This document shows, one piece after another, positions 1 to 10,914 of a stretch of DNA of 64,000 nucleotides. The first letter of the stretch is position 1. Each line of letters opens with the position of its first letter. The translations under genes and the position numbers were made by a program. The notes beneath the pieces are model-generated. The model was not told the origin of the DNA and did no database searches. It saw only the letters and a program-made list of their open reading frames with translations. Source of the stretch: Paraspadella gotoi (taxonomy: Eukaryota; Chaetognatha); contig JBJCIZ010000358.1 in assembly GCA_051294375.1 (NCBI GenBank), forward strand, positions 1 through 64,000, in the 5' to 3' direction.

Positions 1-150
1 ATGGTGAGGAGAGGCTAAAGGTGAGGACAGATTGAGTTAGCTTTTAAAAGAAGTGAAAAAGGTGAGACAAATCAAATTAACGCTGATGAAGGCTTGAACA
101 AAAGACATGTACGTTTTTCTCTGAAAAATAAAATCGTTGTTGAAATAATT
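1..150 (+). repeat. Window-edge fragment of the hammerhead-bearing repeat family
   Basis: Carries the family's GGTGAGGACAG block, then CTGATGA at 83-89, a half stem GGCTT, and ACATGTAC. The second half of stem II and the GAAA box are missing, so the hammerhead is broken here. The downstream AAATAAAATCGTTGTTG resembles the sequence that follows the intact copies. Identified by comparison with the copies near 5.4, 45.1 and 49.5 kb. Confidence 0.5.
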
Positions 151-620
151 TCAAACTTTTTCTAATTCTACAACACAATGAAAAAGAAAGGATTATAACA
201 CAATGTTTATTCATGTACATTCATATTCATATTCATAATCAAGTTCTAAAATAAAAGGGTAAATCGGGTAAATATAAAAAAGTTAACTATATTTTTATTT
301 TTAAGTGCTCCACTATTAAAGTGTCACGTGATCAAATACATCCAGAAAAAGCAACACCTTGAGCTTGCAGGTTCTTGTTTCATTTGGTAGTAGATTTAAT
401 ATTTTCTTTTCAGTGCGAACAGAGTGAAAGAGTATATTGTGCCTGCAATGAAAGTCTCAAACAATGCAGAAAAAAATATACAAATTTGATTAATGGAATT
501 AAGGTATTGAAATACCTGGAATAATTCTAAAATAGATAGGCAAGTTACATGGTTGTTTATAATGTTATTTTAAATATTTTTACCATTTACTGATAGGAAA
601 TGATGTCAATATCTGCTTAC
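151..620. other. AT-rich sequence, no gene recognised
   Basis: No ORF of note, RNA gene or recognised repeat. If the 621-716 exon on the - strand is real, this stretch is the start of its first intron. Confidence 0.4.
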
Positions 621-716
621 CGCGGTGCTAACATTATCAACATCAACCTCGAGCCCACGCCGCCGGGGCGATTGGAAAAATAATCTCAAAAAAGCCGTCA
701 TCCCGGCGGGCGCCAT
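621..716 (-). CDS. Candidate first coding exon of an unidentified - strand gene
   Basis: On the - strand an ATG at 716-714 has a good context (A at -3, G at +4) and opens exactly 32 codons, ending in phase 0 at a strong donor, GCG|GTAAGC (donor at 620-619). The peptide begins MAPAGMTAFLRLFFQ and is followed by an RRR run, then acidic residues. The arginine-rich, acid-free start would suit a mitochondrial presequence, but that is only inference. The exon is a small GC-rich, CpG-containing island in AT-rich DNA. No second exon was found in 1-618, so the gene would continue left of the window. The + strand is also open here for about 28 codons. I do not recognise the protein. Confidence 0.33.
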
Positions 717-2395
717 ATTTTAAACAAATCTTGCGTTCGTTAAATTTTCTTTTTTAGCGTTCCACTTAAATTTTTTAGCTTTGGACGGAGTGACTTAATT
801 GGGTAATAAAAAATTGATTGTTCTTATGATAACTTTTGAACCAAAAATGATAGAACGATGCAGCTGGTATCATATTAAAGCCATAATTATTGGGGGCATC
901 TTTTCCATATAATTTTTCTCAAATATTGTCAACGCGAATCATTTTTTGTTAAAATCTGGATCGGAATCTTAGTCCGAAACAAAACCCAGCGTATTAACAG
1001 ACTTTTTGAAATTAAATTTAACACACTTGGCTGCTATTTAAAAAAAGTAGAAATTAAATATAGATTCTGAAAGGACGGAAAACATTGCAATCTATGTTTC
1101 TGATATAAACAAAAAATTTTCTATTCTTCAAATGGTTTATGAAAATTTTGCCAAATTACTTGCATTCCGACTTATTTTTCTATTTTTATGATTTATGAAG
1201 GATTTAGTATTTAATCTATTATTTATTCAAAGTATATATTTCTTTCTTTTCTTAAAAATGTTTTATGTAATCTAATAATTCAATGGGAAGCGGCGGAAGT
1301 CGAGTGTTGGTCTTCTGGAAATAGAGCGCGAGCATCTATATATATACATTACTAAGGATAATGATTATCATTTTTGTTGAAAACAAAAAGATTTTAAAAA
1401 AGTTCATGCTGAGGAACCTTAAAAAAAACATATGATTTTAAATATGAAAATTAGGAGGTTCAAAACTTTGTGCGCCGCGCTGATTTAAAAACTACTGAAC
1501 ATAGGGGCTAAGAAGACTATATTATCAGATTTTTAAATTTTTTGTCATCTTCAGCGTGCCAAAATAAAACCTTTGCATAATGCCCATTAGCGTATATTGA
1601 GTATAAACGAATTTTTTTTATGTAAAAAAAAGCCACGTTACAATCTTTTAATTTAACACGCTAATGCATGTAGCTGGTATGGTAAAATTGTTGTTTTGTA
1701 TGTTTATATGTATAATTACAAGGCGCTTTTGTATCAATAAAGCGGGTAAATTTGCAAAGAAAATGAGTTCATTTCAAGTGCGCTCCATATTGATACTATG
1801 ATATCAATGAATTTTCTTGTGTTCCGGCGCAACGAAAATGTACCTAAGTGAACATTGTAGTTTCATTAGCCTCAATCTTTTATTTAATAATTTGTAAAGC
1901 GGCAGGGTTTCGCAAAAAATAGTAAGAAACAAAAATGACAACAAATTTTGAGGAAAAAAAATGGATTAATTGCTATTATTTCTTACTATGACGTCAATTT
2001 ATTTTTTTCATTATGTGCTTGAAAGTTAGGCTAAACCCAACAGAATCGGAATCAGTGCATGACCGCTGTATATTTATTTGACTTATACAGTAAATACCGC
2101 AAAATAAAAAAAAAATTAAAAAGAATTCAGACTAAGCGCCGTGTTTATTTTCAGTATTTTTTAGTCAAGACCTTTATGGATTTTCTTTGTTCCGGCGGCG
2201 TTAGATAGCCCAAACACTGCAGTTTCAGAAATCATCCGTGGTTTTGGAGTATTTACTGCGCTACTGGTGCAAAAATTGCTAGGAACCAAAATTATCAGAA
2301 ACCGCTTCGTTCTTTCGGATCTTTTTTAAAGCGCGGAGCGACATATCTATCTAAAATGAGAACTATGTTTATTGACAAAATCTTTATTTTATCAG
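717..2395. other. AT-rich, no gene recognised
   Basis: Nothing supported on either strand beyond short ORFs and homopolymer runs. If the two flanking exon candidates are real, this holds the promoter of the - strand one and intron sequence of the + strand one. Confidence 0.4.
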
Positions 2396-2587
2396 GAGCA
2401 AAAATCATGTTTTAGTTACTTACTGGAAGATCATCGACTTGCAGACCAAGTTTTTTGTGGAGAGATAAAGAATATGCTGGCAGCTGTAACTTTTATGTTA
2501 TCAAAATATCCTAATCTCACTCAAGAGGATATTTCAAAAAAACAATCAATTAATATTGTTAGCAAATTCAGAAATTATTGTTTTTAA
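2396..2587 (+). CDS. Candidate terminal exon of an unidentified gene
   Basis: A pyrimidine-containing acceptor (TTTATTTTATCAG|GAG) leads in phase 0 into 63 codons plus TAA. The peptide starts EQKSCFSYLLEDHRLADQVF, has ordinary globular composition including four Cys, and is not low-complexity like most open frames nearby. A canonical AATAAA lies 21 bp after the stop, followed by T-rich DNA, as expected for a last exon. No upstream partner exon was recognised between 1 and 2390. It does not resemble the GGA VHS domain, which would be expected upstream of the GGA exon at 5656, so it is probably a different gene or a retroelement piece. Confidence 0.33.
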   Translation, partial: EQKSCFSYLLEDHRLADQVFCGEIKNMLAAVTFMLSKYPNLTQEDISKKQSINIVSKFRNYCF

Positions 2588-2607
2588 AATGTAATTATTT
2601 CTTAAGT

Positions 2608-2613
2608 AATAAA
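2608..2613 (+). promoter_or_regulatory. Poly(A) signal candidate
   Basis: Canonical AATAAA 21 bp downstream of the TAA of the 2396-2587 candidate exon. AATAAA is common by chance in DNA this AT-rich, so it only supports that exon weakly. Confidence 0.3.
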
Positions 2614-3359
2614 ACTTTTGTAATTTTTGTATGCTTATCCAATCTCGGTAGCATAAAATTAAATGATATTACTCATTTGACTTACATAAAATTTTTGATG
2701 GCCTGAGGAATATAACGCGTTTAACTATAGCTCATGCAGGATGACGCTAATTTTTTTTTTTAAATCTGATGAATAAAAATTCTCTGTAAAGAAAAAAAAA
2801 ACTTTTTTGAAGGTCTCGAGTTTTTAATCGTATTTTCTTAGCTTACTGTCTAAAAAAAATAAAGATGACCTGATCCAAAGTCTAAAAGTTATTATGCCGA
2901 AATTTGATCATTGACCTATAACGTTATCGTCGAAAAAATACTATAAATACTTAAAACCGATTTTTAGAGCATTGTCTATGGCTGACTCCCTATAGCCCTT
3001 AATAGTCGCTTAACCATTATTTATTTGTTCCGGCCTAATATCTAGTAAGGCGGGGCTTCAAAGATGAACACTTATAACTTCTATTCTCTTTAAAATTTTT
3101 TTTCCTCGTCTACTGACTAAATGATTTTTCCAATATAACTTTTTGAAATTAGTTCATTGGGTTGTTGCACTGAAGCTTTTAAATATTTATTTAATATATA
3201 TAATGAACTTATATAAATTTGGACGGAATTGTGCAGTTTGGAAATGAGTTTAGATGAAAAAAACATACAATCACATTACTTGAATCTTTAAATATAATGA
3301 TACTGATGTTTCAACTTAATTATTAATTAAATTTAATCGTGAAAAAAATGATTGCAAGT
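2614..3359. other. No gene recognised
   Basis: AT-rich DNA with no feature I can support. Confidence 0.4.
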
Positions 3360-3675
3360 TAAAAAAATCTTAAAAGCATAGGAGATCGTCGCATTGCATA
3401 AAAAGAGAGAGAAGAGAGAGGAGAGAGAGAGAAGAGAGAGGAAGACTTAAAATAAAATAGTAGGAGATATTGTTTTTCTTGATAAAATGTAAACAAAACA
3501 TAATTTAATAACTGTCCTAACGTACCCAATCTCTGTTAAGGACATCGTATGATGATAGTTGAATATAAATTTTAAAATTAATTATGTACATTTTTTAATT
3601 AATTAATTAATCGATTAATTAATTTAATTAGATTATTCGTAGGCAGATCCGACAATTGTTTGCTCAAACTTGTTT
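3360..3675 (+). mobile_element. Family A (Helentron/DINE-like) terminal fragment
   Basis: Order of parts: a relic GCAAGTTAAAAAAATC unit, AAAGCATAGGAGATCGTCGC, a (GA)n tract at about 3405-3442, a TTAATTAA-rich stretch, and the R end with GCAGATCCGAC plus TTTGCTCAAACTTG at 3638-3673. The same order appears at 57595-57921. It lacks the hairpin (L) end, so it is a truncated copy. Confidence 0.6.
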
Positions 3676-5050
3676 TTCTTTTTCTCAGGGTTGCTGAGTC
3701 TGCTGATTTAGTTTATTTTGTGACAATGATTTTTTTTTTTCAGAAAAACAGAAACAGTACTTTAATTTTCTCTCGTTACTTTATTTATTTTTTTGTTAAT
3801 TGATGGAATTCTCAAAATAAAATTTTTCTTTCTGTTTATAAATTGAATTTTCTTTTAATTCTCTATTTTTTCAGTATCAAAATTTGTTCGTCATATCTAG
3901 GATTTTTCTTATGCGATGTCGACGATCCTTATTACATCTGTTTTTTTCTCCATGCAGTCGAAAATTTTTTACAATCCTTGTACAGTTTCTAGCTATAATG
4001 TGTTAAGTGCTTAAAAGATTAACCAAAGTCTACCTCAATCAGATTTTAGCGTTAGACTACGGCACAATTGACCGCAAGTGCATGTTGATCTACACATGGA
4101 ATTTTTCTCTTTTCTTTAATTGCAAGCATAAGAAAATAGTTTTATAAAATCACATAATTGGCCTCAATTCTAAGTTGCTCTCATTATTCTAATATGTATC
4201 TACTTTAAATTTTTTTAAAAGAAGGTTTTAACCCATAGTGGGCGTGTCCAAAACCGGAAAATGACGCTCAAAAACTGATTAAAATTACGCAATATTATAG
4301 TTTTTTGATCAACTTATAAACTGAATAATGGGTTTTTATTGTCATTATGATAGTTGTATCACAAAGAAAATATCAATATATAATCATAAAAAACTATCAC
4401 AGCTCTAAATAGACAAAATAATACTCTCAGCTTACAAAGATTCTCTTTCTTAGTTAACTGTTAAAATTCAGAATTAATATTATTTTCCTTTATTTCGTTG
4501 TTGAAGAGACATCAGATGGCACAGGAATAATGCATTATAGTATTAAGCATATGAAACTTTTTTTTTGACCTAAGGAATTAAAAAAAATATTTGTTAGTAT
4601 TAAGCAATTCGTGGTAAGATTTATAAGTATAATTTTCTTACTTTTTTGCCAACATTTTGATTCTTTATGAACTAATCATTTTTAAAAGGCAGTCCAGCAG
4701 TAAGTAAATTGTTCCAGGAAAAAAGTCAGGTTAAGAGAGGATTAGAGAAAGAGAGAGAGAACAAAATACAAAAAGACACTGCCTGAATAAAATTGATGTT
4801 GTTCATGAGATCAAAGACTACACATTAGCCATGAGAAATAATAAAAATGAACTTTAATAATTCTACGTGATGATTGCTTAATACTAATATTGCTTAATAT
4901 ACTTGTCAAAACAAAAAAAATATTTAATAATTCTCTTATATTTGCTGTATTATTTATTATATGAAACTTGATATGATATACTCAAGGTTTGAATAAGAGT
5001 CACATTAACTTATTTATTTATTAGTAGTTAATTGTTAATTCTTGTCTTTT
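3676..5050. other. AT-rich, no gene recognised
   Basis: Short GA tract near 4749-4761; otherwise nothing supported. Confidence 0.4.
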
Positions 5051-5211
5051 AATTTTTTTCATTGTTGTACATTGCCCAATGTATTATTTTCTCCCGTCCC
5101 TCTCTCTCCCTCTCTCTCTCTCCTTCCTTGACCATTTCATTTCTTATTCAAAACTAAAATCTCATTCTGTGTTCTCTCTTAAACCTGTCCTCACCAACTG
5201 ACCACTATTCT

Positions 5212-5357
5212 NNNNNNNNNNNNNNNNNNNNNNNNNNNNNNNNNNNNNNNNNNNNNNNNNNNNNNNNNNNNNNNNNNNNNNNNNNNNNNNNNNNNNNNNN
5301 NNNNNNNNNNNNNNNNNNNNNNNNNNNNNNNNNNNNNNNNNNNNNNNNNNNNNNNNN
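5212..5357. other. Assembly gap, 146 N
   Basis: Run of N inside copy 1 of the hammerhead-bearing repeat. Confidence 0.99.
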
Positions 5358-5399
5358 TTCACACAAAAAATCTGTCCATTTTCACAAAATAATTTGGTG

Positions 5400-5437
5400 C
5401 TGATGAAGACTTGAAATAAAAGTCGAAACATGTACAT
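5400..5437 (+). ncRNA. Hammerhead ribozyme-like core
   Basis: CTGATGA (5400-5406), stem II GACTT (5408-5412) with AAGTC (5420-5424) closing a 7-nt loop, and GAAA (5425-5428) overlapping the palindrome ACATGT, then A. Read as U16.1 plus H17, the ACATGT|A junction sits where hammerheads cleave, and CATTAG after it can pair weakly with TTTGGTG before CTGATGA as stem I (with G.U pairs). Stem III would be the very short self-complementary ACATGT, as in minimal or dimer-acting hammerheads. Activity is not shown by sequence alone. Confidence 0.65.
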
Positions 5438-5465
5438 TAGAGTGGAGCACTCAAGAACAAAAAAT

Positions 5466-5655
5466 TTATTTGAATGATCGAACAATGATATTTAGATGTG
5501 AGATAGTATGATTAACTAGTACAAAAAATATCTCGTTCATATTATCTCGGGAACAGAATAGCAAAATATAATATATTTCTAGTAATATCCTTATAAAATA
5601 GTAAATTTTAAAAAAAAAATATAAAACATGTTATCAAAAATTCTGTCATCATAAG
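5466..5655 (+). other. Intron end upstream of the GGA GAT exon
   Basis: AT-rich sequence with an acceptor-like ATAAG at 5651-5655. The pyrimidine tract is poor, so the exact exon start is uncertain; CGGCAG|GCG six bases later is the alternative. Confidence 0.45.
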
Positions 5656-7787
5656 CGGCAGGCGGAGCTGCAGAAGGTCCACAACAGCGTTAAGTTGCTT
5701 ACGGAGATGGTGGACGCTTTTGACGGATCTAAGAGCTACTGCGGGTCAGACCGCGAGCTTATGAAGGAACTTCATGACGATTGCGAAAAGCTCCGGCCAA
5801 ATCTCTTTAAGTTGGCGAGCGATGCGGAGGACGAGGCAATCGCTGACATCCTGAAGGCCAATGACGATCTGGTCAAAGTCTTGGAAGCTTATCAAACCAA
5901 AGTCGCTCTCAATGCCCCCGTCAAGCTACTTGACGTTAGTGAAATTGGAGGGGAAGGAGAGGTCAACGGGACTACGACGATCCTTAAGTCGGCTGGCGAC
6001 GATTTTCTCACCAACGATTTAAAATCATTGTCATTGGGAGAAACTCCCAAGTCTCTGAAGCTCTTTCAACGTCGACTGCTTCATTGGCTGACAAAGTCCC
6101 AGCGTTTCCATTTGTACTCCCGGCGACGGAACAGGAGAGCGATGAAAGTCACGCGAAAATTCTTCAGTGACGACCGATCTAAAAAATTTATTGTTGGAAC
6201 CTTTGCAGGCGACGGGGNNNNNNNNNNNNNNNNNNNNNNNNNNNNNNNNNNNNNNNNNNNNNNNNNNNNNNNNNNNNNNNNNNNNNNNNNNNNNNNNNNN
6301 NNNNNNNNNNNNNNNNNNNNNNNNNNNNNNNNNNNNNNNNNNNNNNNNNNNNNNNNNNNNNNNNNNNNNNNNNNNNNNNNNNNNNNNNNNNNNNNNNNNN
6401 NNNNNNNNNNNNNNNNNNNNNNNNNNNNNNNNNNNNNNNNNNNNNNNNNNNNNNNNNNNNNNNNNNNNNNNNNNNNNNNNNNNNNNNNNNNNNNNNNNNN
6501 NNNNNNNNNNNNNNNNNNNNNNNNNNNNNNNNNNNNNNNNNNNNNNNNNNNNNNNNNNNNNNNNNNNNNNNNNNNNNNNNNNNNNNNNNNNNNNNNNNNN
6601 NNNNNNNNNNNNNNNNNNNNNNNNNNNNNNNNNNNNNNNNNNNNNNNNNNNNNNNNNNNNNNNNNNNNNNNNNNNNNNNNNNNNNNNNNNNNNNNNNNNN
6701 NNNNNNNNNNNNNNNNNNNNNNNNNNNNNNNNNNNNNNNNNNNNNNNNNNNNNNNNNNNNNNNNNNNNNNNNNNNNNNNNNNNNNNNNNNNNNNNNNNNN
6801 NNNNNNNNNNNNNNNNNNNNNNNNNNNNNNNNNNNNNNNNNNNNNNNNNNNNNNNNNNNNNNNNNNNNNNNNNNNNNNNNNNNNNNNNNNNNNNNNNNNN
6901 NNNNNNNNNNNNNNNNNNNNNNNNNNNNNNNNNNNNNNNNNNNNNNNNNNNNNNNNNNNNNNNNNNNNNNNNNNNNNNNNNNNNNNNNNNNNNNNNNNNN
7001 NNNNNNNNNNNNNNNNNNNNNNNNNNNNNNNNNNNNNNNNNNNNNNNNNNNNNNNNGCGACGCTCCCCGCCCCTGCCAGTTCTTTGCCGGATTGGTCCTC
7101 CTTTGATAACGTGTTCAACGCCAACGTCTCGGCAGAGACGCCGACGCCCGCCGCGTCCACCGTCGATGACCTTCTCTCTGCCTTTGAAAAATCCATCGCT
7201 GCTTCGAAAAAATCCCCCGCACCGACGGACATTTTCGTTGACGGCCAAAAAAGCGGCGGTGGCGACGCTCGCTCTGAAAATGACTTTGGTTCTTCTGGAG
7301 TCCTTCTCGATGCCCCTCTTCTACAGCCACAGAATGCCCCCGTTCCTCCTTTTTTCTCGTCGAAATCAGGAACAGTGACTTCGTCTTCATTCGCCAAAAC
7401 GGATTCGCCTCTTCCCGCGTCGCCCACGAATGCGAAGAAGGGCCTCGAGGTCATTGGCCTTATGAGTCAGGGTCTGCTGGAGAACACCATGAAGGAGTTT
7501 GGTGTTTCTCGTCCTGACATAACCTCCTCGACTTCGAATCCTCCTGCCCTACCGGCCAAACTTACTCTCTCTGAATTACAACAACAGAAGGAGCAACAGC
7601 AGAAGCAAAAGCTGAAAGAGATTCCTTGTAGTAGCAGCACTTCAACGCCAGAAGAAAAGTATCAACTGAACAACATCTTTGTTTCTCTCGAATCTATCAA
7701 ACCAAGCGAGGTGGACCCTTTGTCCATATACGATAAACATGGAATAAAAATCATTCTTTTTTTCTCCCAAGTCATCTGTTATCCTAG
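5656..7787 (+). CDS. Gga: GGA clathrin adaptor, internal exon: GAT domain, hinge and start of gamma-ear
   Basis: GGA proteins are monomeric trans-Golgi adaptors that bind ARF-GTP and ubiquitin (GAT), clathrin (hinge) and accessory proteins (gamma-ear, GAE). The reading frame starts KRQAELQKVHNSVKLLTEM and continues GSDRELMKELHDDCEKLRP, NLFKLASDAEDEAIADIL and KANDDLVKVLEAY. These match the last GAT helices in order. After an 839-N gap comes a Ser/Pro/Ala-rich hinge with WSSF (7093-7104), like the WNSF peptide of human GGA1 that binds gamma-ear domains. Next are EVIGLMSQGLLENTMKEFG and the gamma-ear start (LNNIFVSLESIKPSEVDP, then YDKHGIKIILFFSQ). The exon ends in phase 2 at CCTAG|GTATAT. Upstream VHS exons are not in the window. 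Between about 6050 and 6170 the composition suggests a reading-frame slip. Confidence 0.9.
6218..7056. other. Assembly gap, 839 N, inside the GGA hinge region
   Basis: The gap falls between the post-GAT linker and the distal hinge. It may hide hinge codons, an intron, or both, so neither the length of the protein nor the single-exon nature of 5656-7787 is certain. Confidence 0.99.
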
Positions 7788-7909
7788 GTATATACCTCTT
7801 TTAGCTCGTTATTATTATCTCGCCAGCCTATCAGGCTTGGTGAAGATAATGTAGTTGTAGAAAATATTTTAATATTTTCTAAGCCAGCGTTTGAAGTTTG
7901 AAATTTCGC

Positions 7910-8025
7910 TCGAAACGTAGGACTAAGCTCTGACGAACAAAGTCCGAGGTTTTTTAAATATATTCTTATACCGGCCAAGGTGGAATGATGGCAATATTGT
8001 TAATATTAAGTTTCAAAAAAATGTT
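7910..8025 (+). repeat. Family E repeat, 5' part
   Basis: The stretch beginning AGGACTAAGCTCTGACGAAC and ending ATATTGTTAATATTAAGTTTC recurs at 62045-62150 with a few indels. At 62 kb it continues into a segment found separately at 10757-10905, so the full unit is at least 240 bp. Noncoding. Confidence 0.65.
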
Positions 8026-8269
8026 TGGCGCGCTCAAAAACGCCAAACACAAATAAGACAAGATGAACAACGCGCAGTCATTGATACGAAAGAAAAATAA
8101 AATTCGAAATAACTTCGAAAACATATCCAAAAATTTAGACGAAAATTCGTATGATTTTGGAAAAAAAATACATATAAATTTTAAATTCACGTAAAAAGAC
8201 GACATTTATACCGCGGAAAATAGTAAAATTCGATTATTTTTATTTTGTTGAATTTGGCGAGTAATCCAT

Positions 8270-9430
8270 GTAAGGTCGGCCGCTCCGGGCAAGTTAGGAA
8301 AAAATAATATCCAAATTTCCGGCCGATGAAATAGCGATATTGAGAACGGCAAAATTAACTCGTAAAATTAAATATGGTATTTTAATAAGAAATACCCAAT
8401 AGTCCGCCCGTAACTCACACAAACGGAACTATCTTAAATTGGTATGAAAACCCTAGAAAGAAAACAGAGACGCGGTCACGCATCTCATATAGTATTGACA
8501 CTCGCCAATCTATTGTTCAAATCCTCAAAAGAGAGCAATCTTACCTCTCATCCCAGCTATAATGGGCCTCCGACATTTGCAGAGGCAAATGGTCCCAGGC
8601 TTAATGGGCCTCCGTCACTGTCCAAGAGGCAATGGTCCCAGCTTAATGGGCCTCGTCAAAGGAAACATTTTGGGCATGGCAATCAAGAAGCGAAAACATT
8701 ACTGTATTCAAAAGCGACCACAATGCGGTTTAAAAAGTGCGCAAAAAAAAAAAGTTCGACGCTATTGGTGGCGAATTTCCATATTATTTTCAGGTAATTC
8801 TTTAACGGGGTTTTCCGGTATTTTTACGTCGCCATAGGACGGGCAGTTTTGAGCTCAACGCTGAGCAGAGTTTTTCGTCTATGTGCAGACGGCAGTTATA
8901 GAGGCTCAACGCTGACCGGGTTTTTCGTCACTCCGCAGCGGGCATACCAACAAGCCCAAGGGTAAGCCAAGGCTCCCCACCCACGCTTGGCAGGTGGCAA
9001 GGACCGTCAATATGCTAGCTTTACATCCCCCACGCGGATTTTGTGGAAGTGAGAGTGGAAATTAAAACACCCCACTTAGATAATTATTATCTTAATCTTA
9101 ATTATCGTTATCAATGATGAACCATTAATAAGTCAATGAAAAACTCGCACCAAGTCCCCCACTTAATTGGTAGCAGATAGCAACAAGAAGACGTGGGGGA
9201 TCGAAACAAAAGCCGCTGCCACATGTCGTCTTTATTACTAACTCCTGTAATAATTGACGAAATCTATTTAGCCTAATATATTAAAAAGAGGATTGAGTAT
9301 TCATTATGATTATATTAAATAACGTGAAACAAACGCAAAATAAACGGGGGGACGCGATTTACAAATTGTTACGCTGGCAAATCCACGACTGAAAAAATAC
9401 AAGCCGATCGAGAACTAAATGAAGCGTTTT
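8270..9430. repeat. GC-richer mobile-element-like relic with short tandem repeats
   Basis: Less AT-rich than its surroundings. A unit of about 40 bp containing AATGGGCCTCCG and GGTCCCAG is repeated near 8560-8665. A unit of about 60 bp containing CTCAACGCTGA and GTTTTTCGTC is repeated near 8815-8945. GTCCCCCAC-type blocks sit at about 9025-9200. No protein domain can be read. The composition and block structure look like LTR or untranslated retroelement sequence, but I cannot classify it. Confidence 0.4.
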
Positions 9431-9599
9431 GTTTACAACTAGCGAAGGCCAATACTTTTGCTAAATTAAGAAACTGAGGCCGAATACGAAAAACAAACAC
9501 TCTTTAATATTCTGATATCCTTCTATATTTCCTTTTTAATAATTCTTTTAATAAAAATTATAATCTATTTTGAATTTTATACTTTTCTTAGATTACCAG

Positions 9600-10580
9600 T
9601 TAACTTTTTCCTTTACTCGATAAACTGGAGGAAGCGGATATCTCTGCAAACTAAGGAGTTGAAATCAGCTAGGTGCTAGTAATTAGGATGCAAGGAAGGT
9701 GAGCTTGTGTCCCCATTGGACGGATTTTAAAAATTCAAAAAAATTGCGCTCAGCACCCTAAAAAATTTTTTTACAATATTTGCTCTAGCGCAGTTATTAA
9801 TGAAGCTTGCCCCATCATTTTTTGCTCATAAATACTCGCAGACGAGACCTACATAATGATGTTATAAAATTTTTAATTATTTTAATTTTTTGGTTTAATA
9901 ATTAATTTAGTCAAAATAATAATATTCAAAAGTATTCTGAAAATATCCAAAGTAATTGATTCTTTTTTTTAACAAAATGATACATTGAACGAGCAGTTTA
10001 ATAAATAACAAATAAAATTTTAAAAAATAATTTTAAATACCAAAAATATTTTTTCAATATTTATAAAAATATATTATAGTCTTAAAACTAAATTAAAATA
10101 TTTAAAAACTATAAAGGGTTTGAAAGCGGACATCATGCTGATTCCAAATCTATTTTTGTTTTTAAAATTTGAATTCTTGTTCTTGTTTTTACAGACTCAT
10201 ACATTTGTAAAAATTAAGAAAAAATCATCCCTTTTTCAAACCTTAATAAAAAATGATTGGGTCCATGTATTGGAAAAAAAATTTAAAATAACTTTGAAAA
10301 AGTAATATCTCTTGCTATAAAATTTTTAATGAGAAGAATAGATTGCCAAATATATCAAGGGAAGAAGTGTCATTTTATATTTTTATGAAAAAAAGAAAAG
10401 ATTATTTTAATAAGCAATTGAAGCTATCTCTTCTGGCCGAAGCGGCTAGGGCAGAGGTTTTCTTCAGACGCTAGTTTAGTAAGACTTAAATTTTTTTGCA
10501 ATATTGAGGACAACCCACAACATTTTTTGAGTTCACCTATCCTTTTCTTACTAACATTTACAACCAAAGTCAGAGTTCTA
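9600..10580 (+). repeat. Tandem duplicate, first copy
   Basis: Begins TTTACTCGATAAACTGGAGG and includes AAGGTGAGCTTGTGTCCCC, GCGCTCAGCACCCTAAAAA and TTTGAAAGCGGACATCATGC. The same landmarks recur in order at 10915-12020. The copies differ mainly by single-base indels and by about 235 bp present only in the second (about 10985-11220). The 25-N gap lies between them. A 61-codon ORF inside is just AT-rich sequence. Confidence 0.8.
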
Positions 10581-10731
10581 ATGCAGACATAATGAGTAGA
10601 CCTTTCCATATGAAAAGTTTTAAATCAAAAAAACGAGTATTGGTTAAAGGTGCCCATACATCATATGAATTTTTTGAAATTTTTTTCAAAGATTTTACAG
10701 TAAATGTGGCCAACTCTTTAAAAAAAATAAA

Positions 10732-10756
10732 NNNNNNNNNNNNNNNNNNNNNNNNN
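10732..10756. other. Assembly gap, 25 N
   Basis: Exactly 25 N, lying between the two copies of a tandem duplication of about 1 kb. Confidence 0.99.
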
Positions 10757-10905
10757 TATAAAATTCGAATATTAAATATAGAAAATATTAACCAAAATCT
10801 TTGGAAAATTCACCCCTTCTTTGGAAGATTTTCGCCATAGAAGATTTTTCCCGAATCTGACTCCCGGTTGAAAACTCTTAGAATTCCGATCGTTAGCTCT
10901 TTTAC
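10757..10905 (+). repeat. Family E repeat, 3' part
   Basis: Contains CATAGAAGATTTTTCCCGAA and CTTAGAATTCCGATC; matches 62155-62285, where it directly follows the part also seen at 7910-8025. Confidence 0.65.
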
Positions 10906-10914
10906 TTACAGTAA

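Larger units (their letters stand above)
5060..5465 (+). repeat. Hammerhead-bearing repeat, copy 1 (interrupted by a gap)
   Basis: Parts in order: GTACATTGCCCAATGTAT, a CT-rich tract (about 5095-5130), CCTGTCCTCA with CTGACCACT (5185-5207), the N gap, TTTCACAAAATAATTT, and a hammerhead core at 5400-5437. The copy at 49.5-49.8 kb has the same parts in the same order on the opposite strand. No ORF is present. It looks like a short non-autonomous retroelement of the Penelope-like or retrozyme kind; that class is inferred from the ribozyme, not from any encoded protein. Confidence 0.6.

Noticed and set aside
2396-2587. GGA VHS exon
   Set aside because: No match to VHS helices, and it ends in a stop codon followed by a poly(A) signal.
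6031-7454. Long - strand and alternative-frame ORFs across the 839-N gap
   Set aside because: They are open only because N codons do not count as stops; the flanking parts are antisense or shifted readings of the GGA exon.
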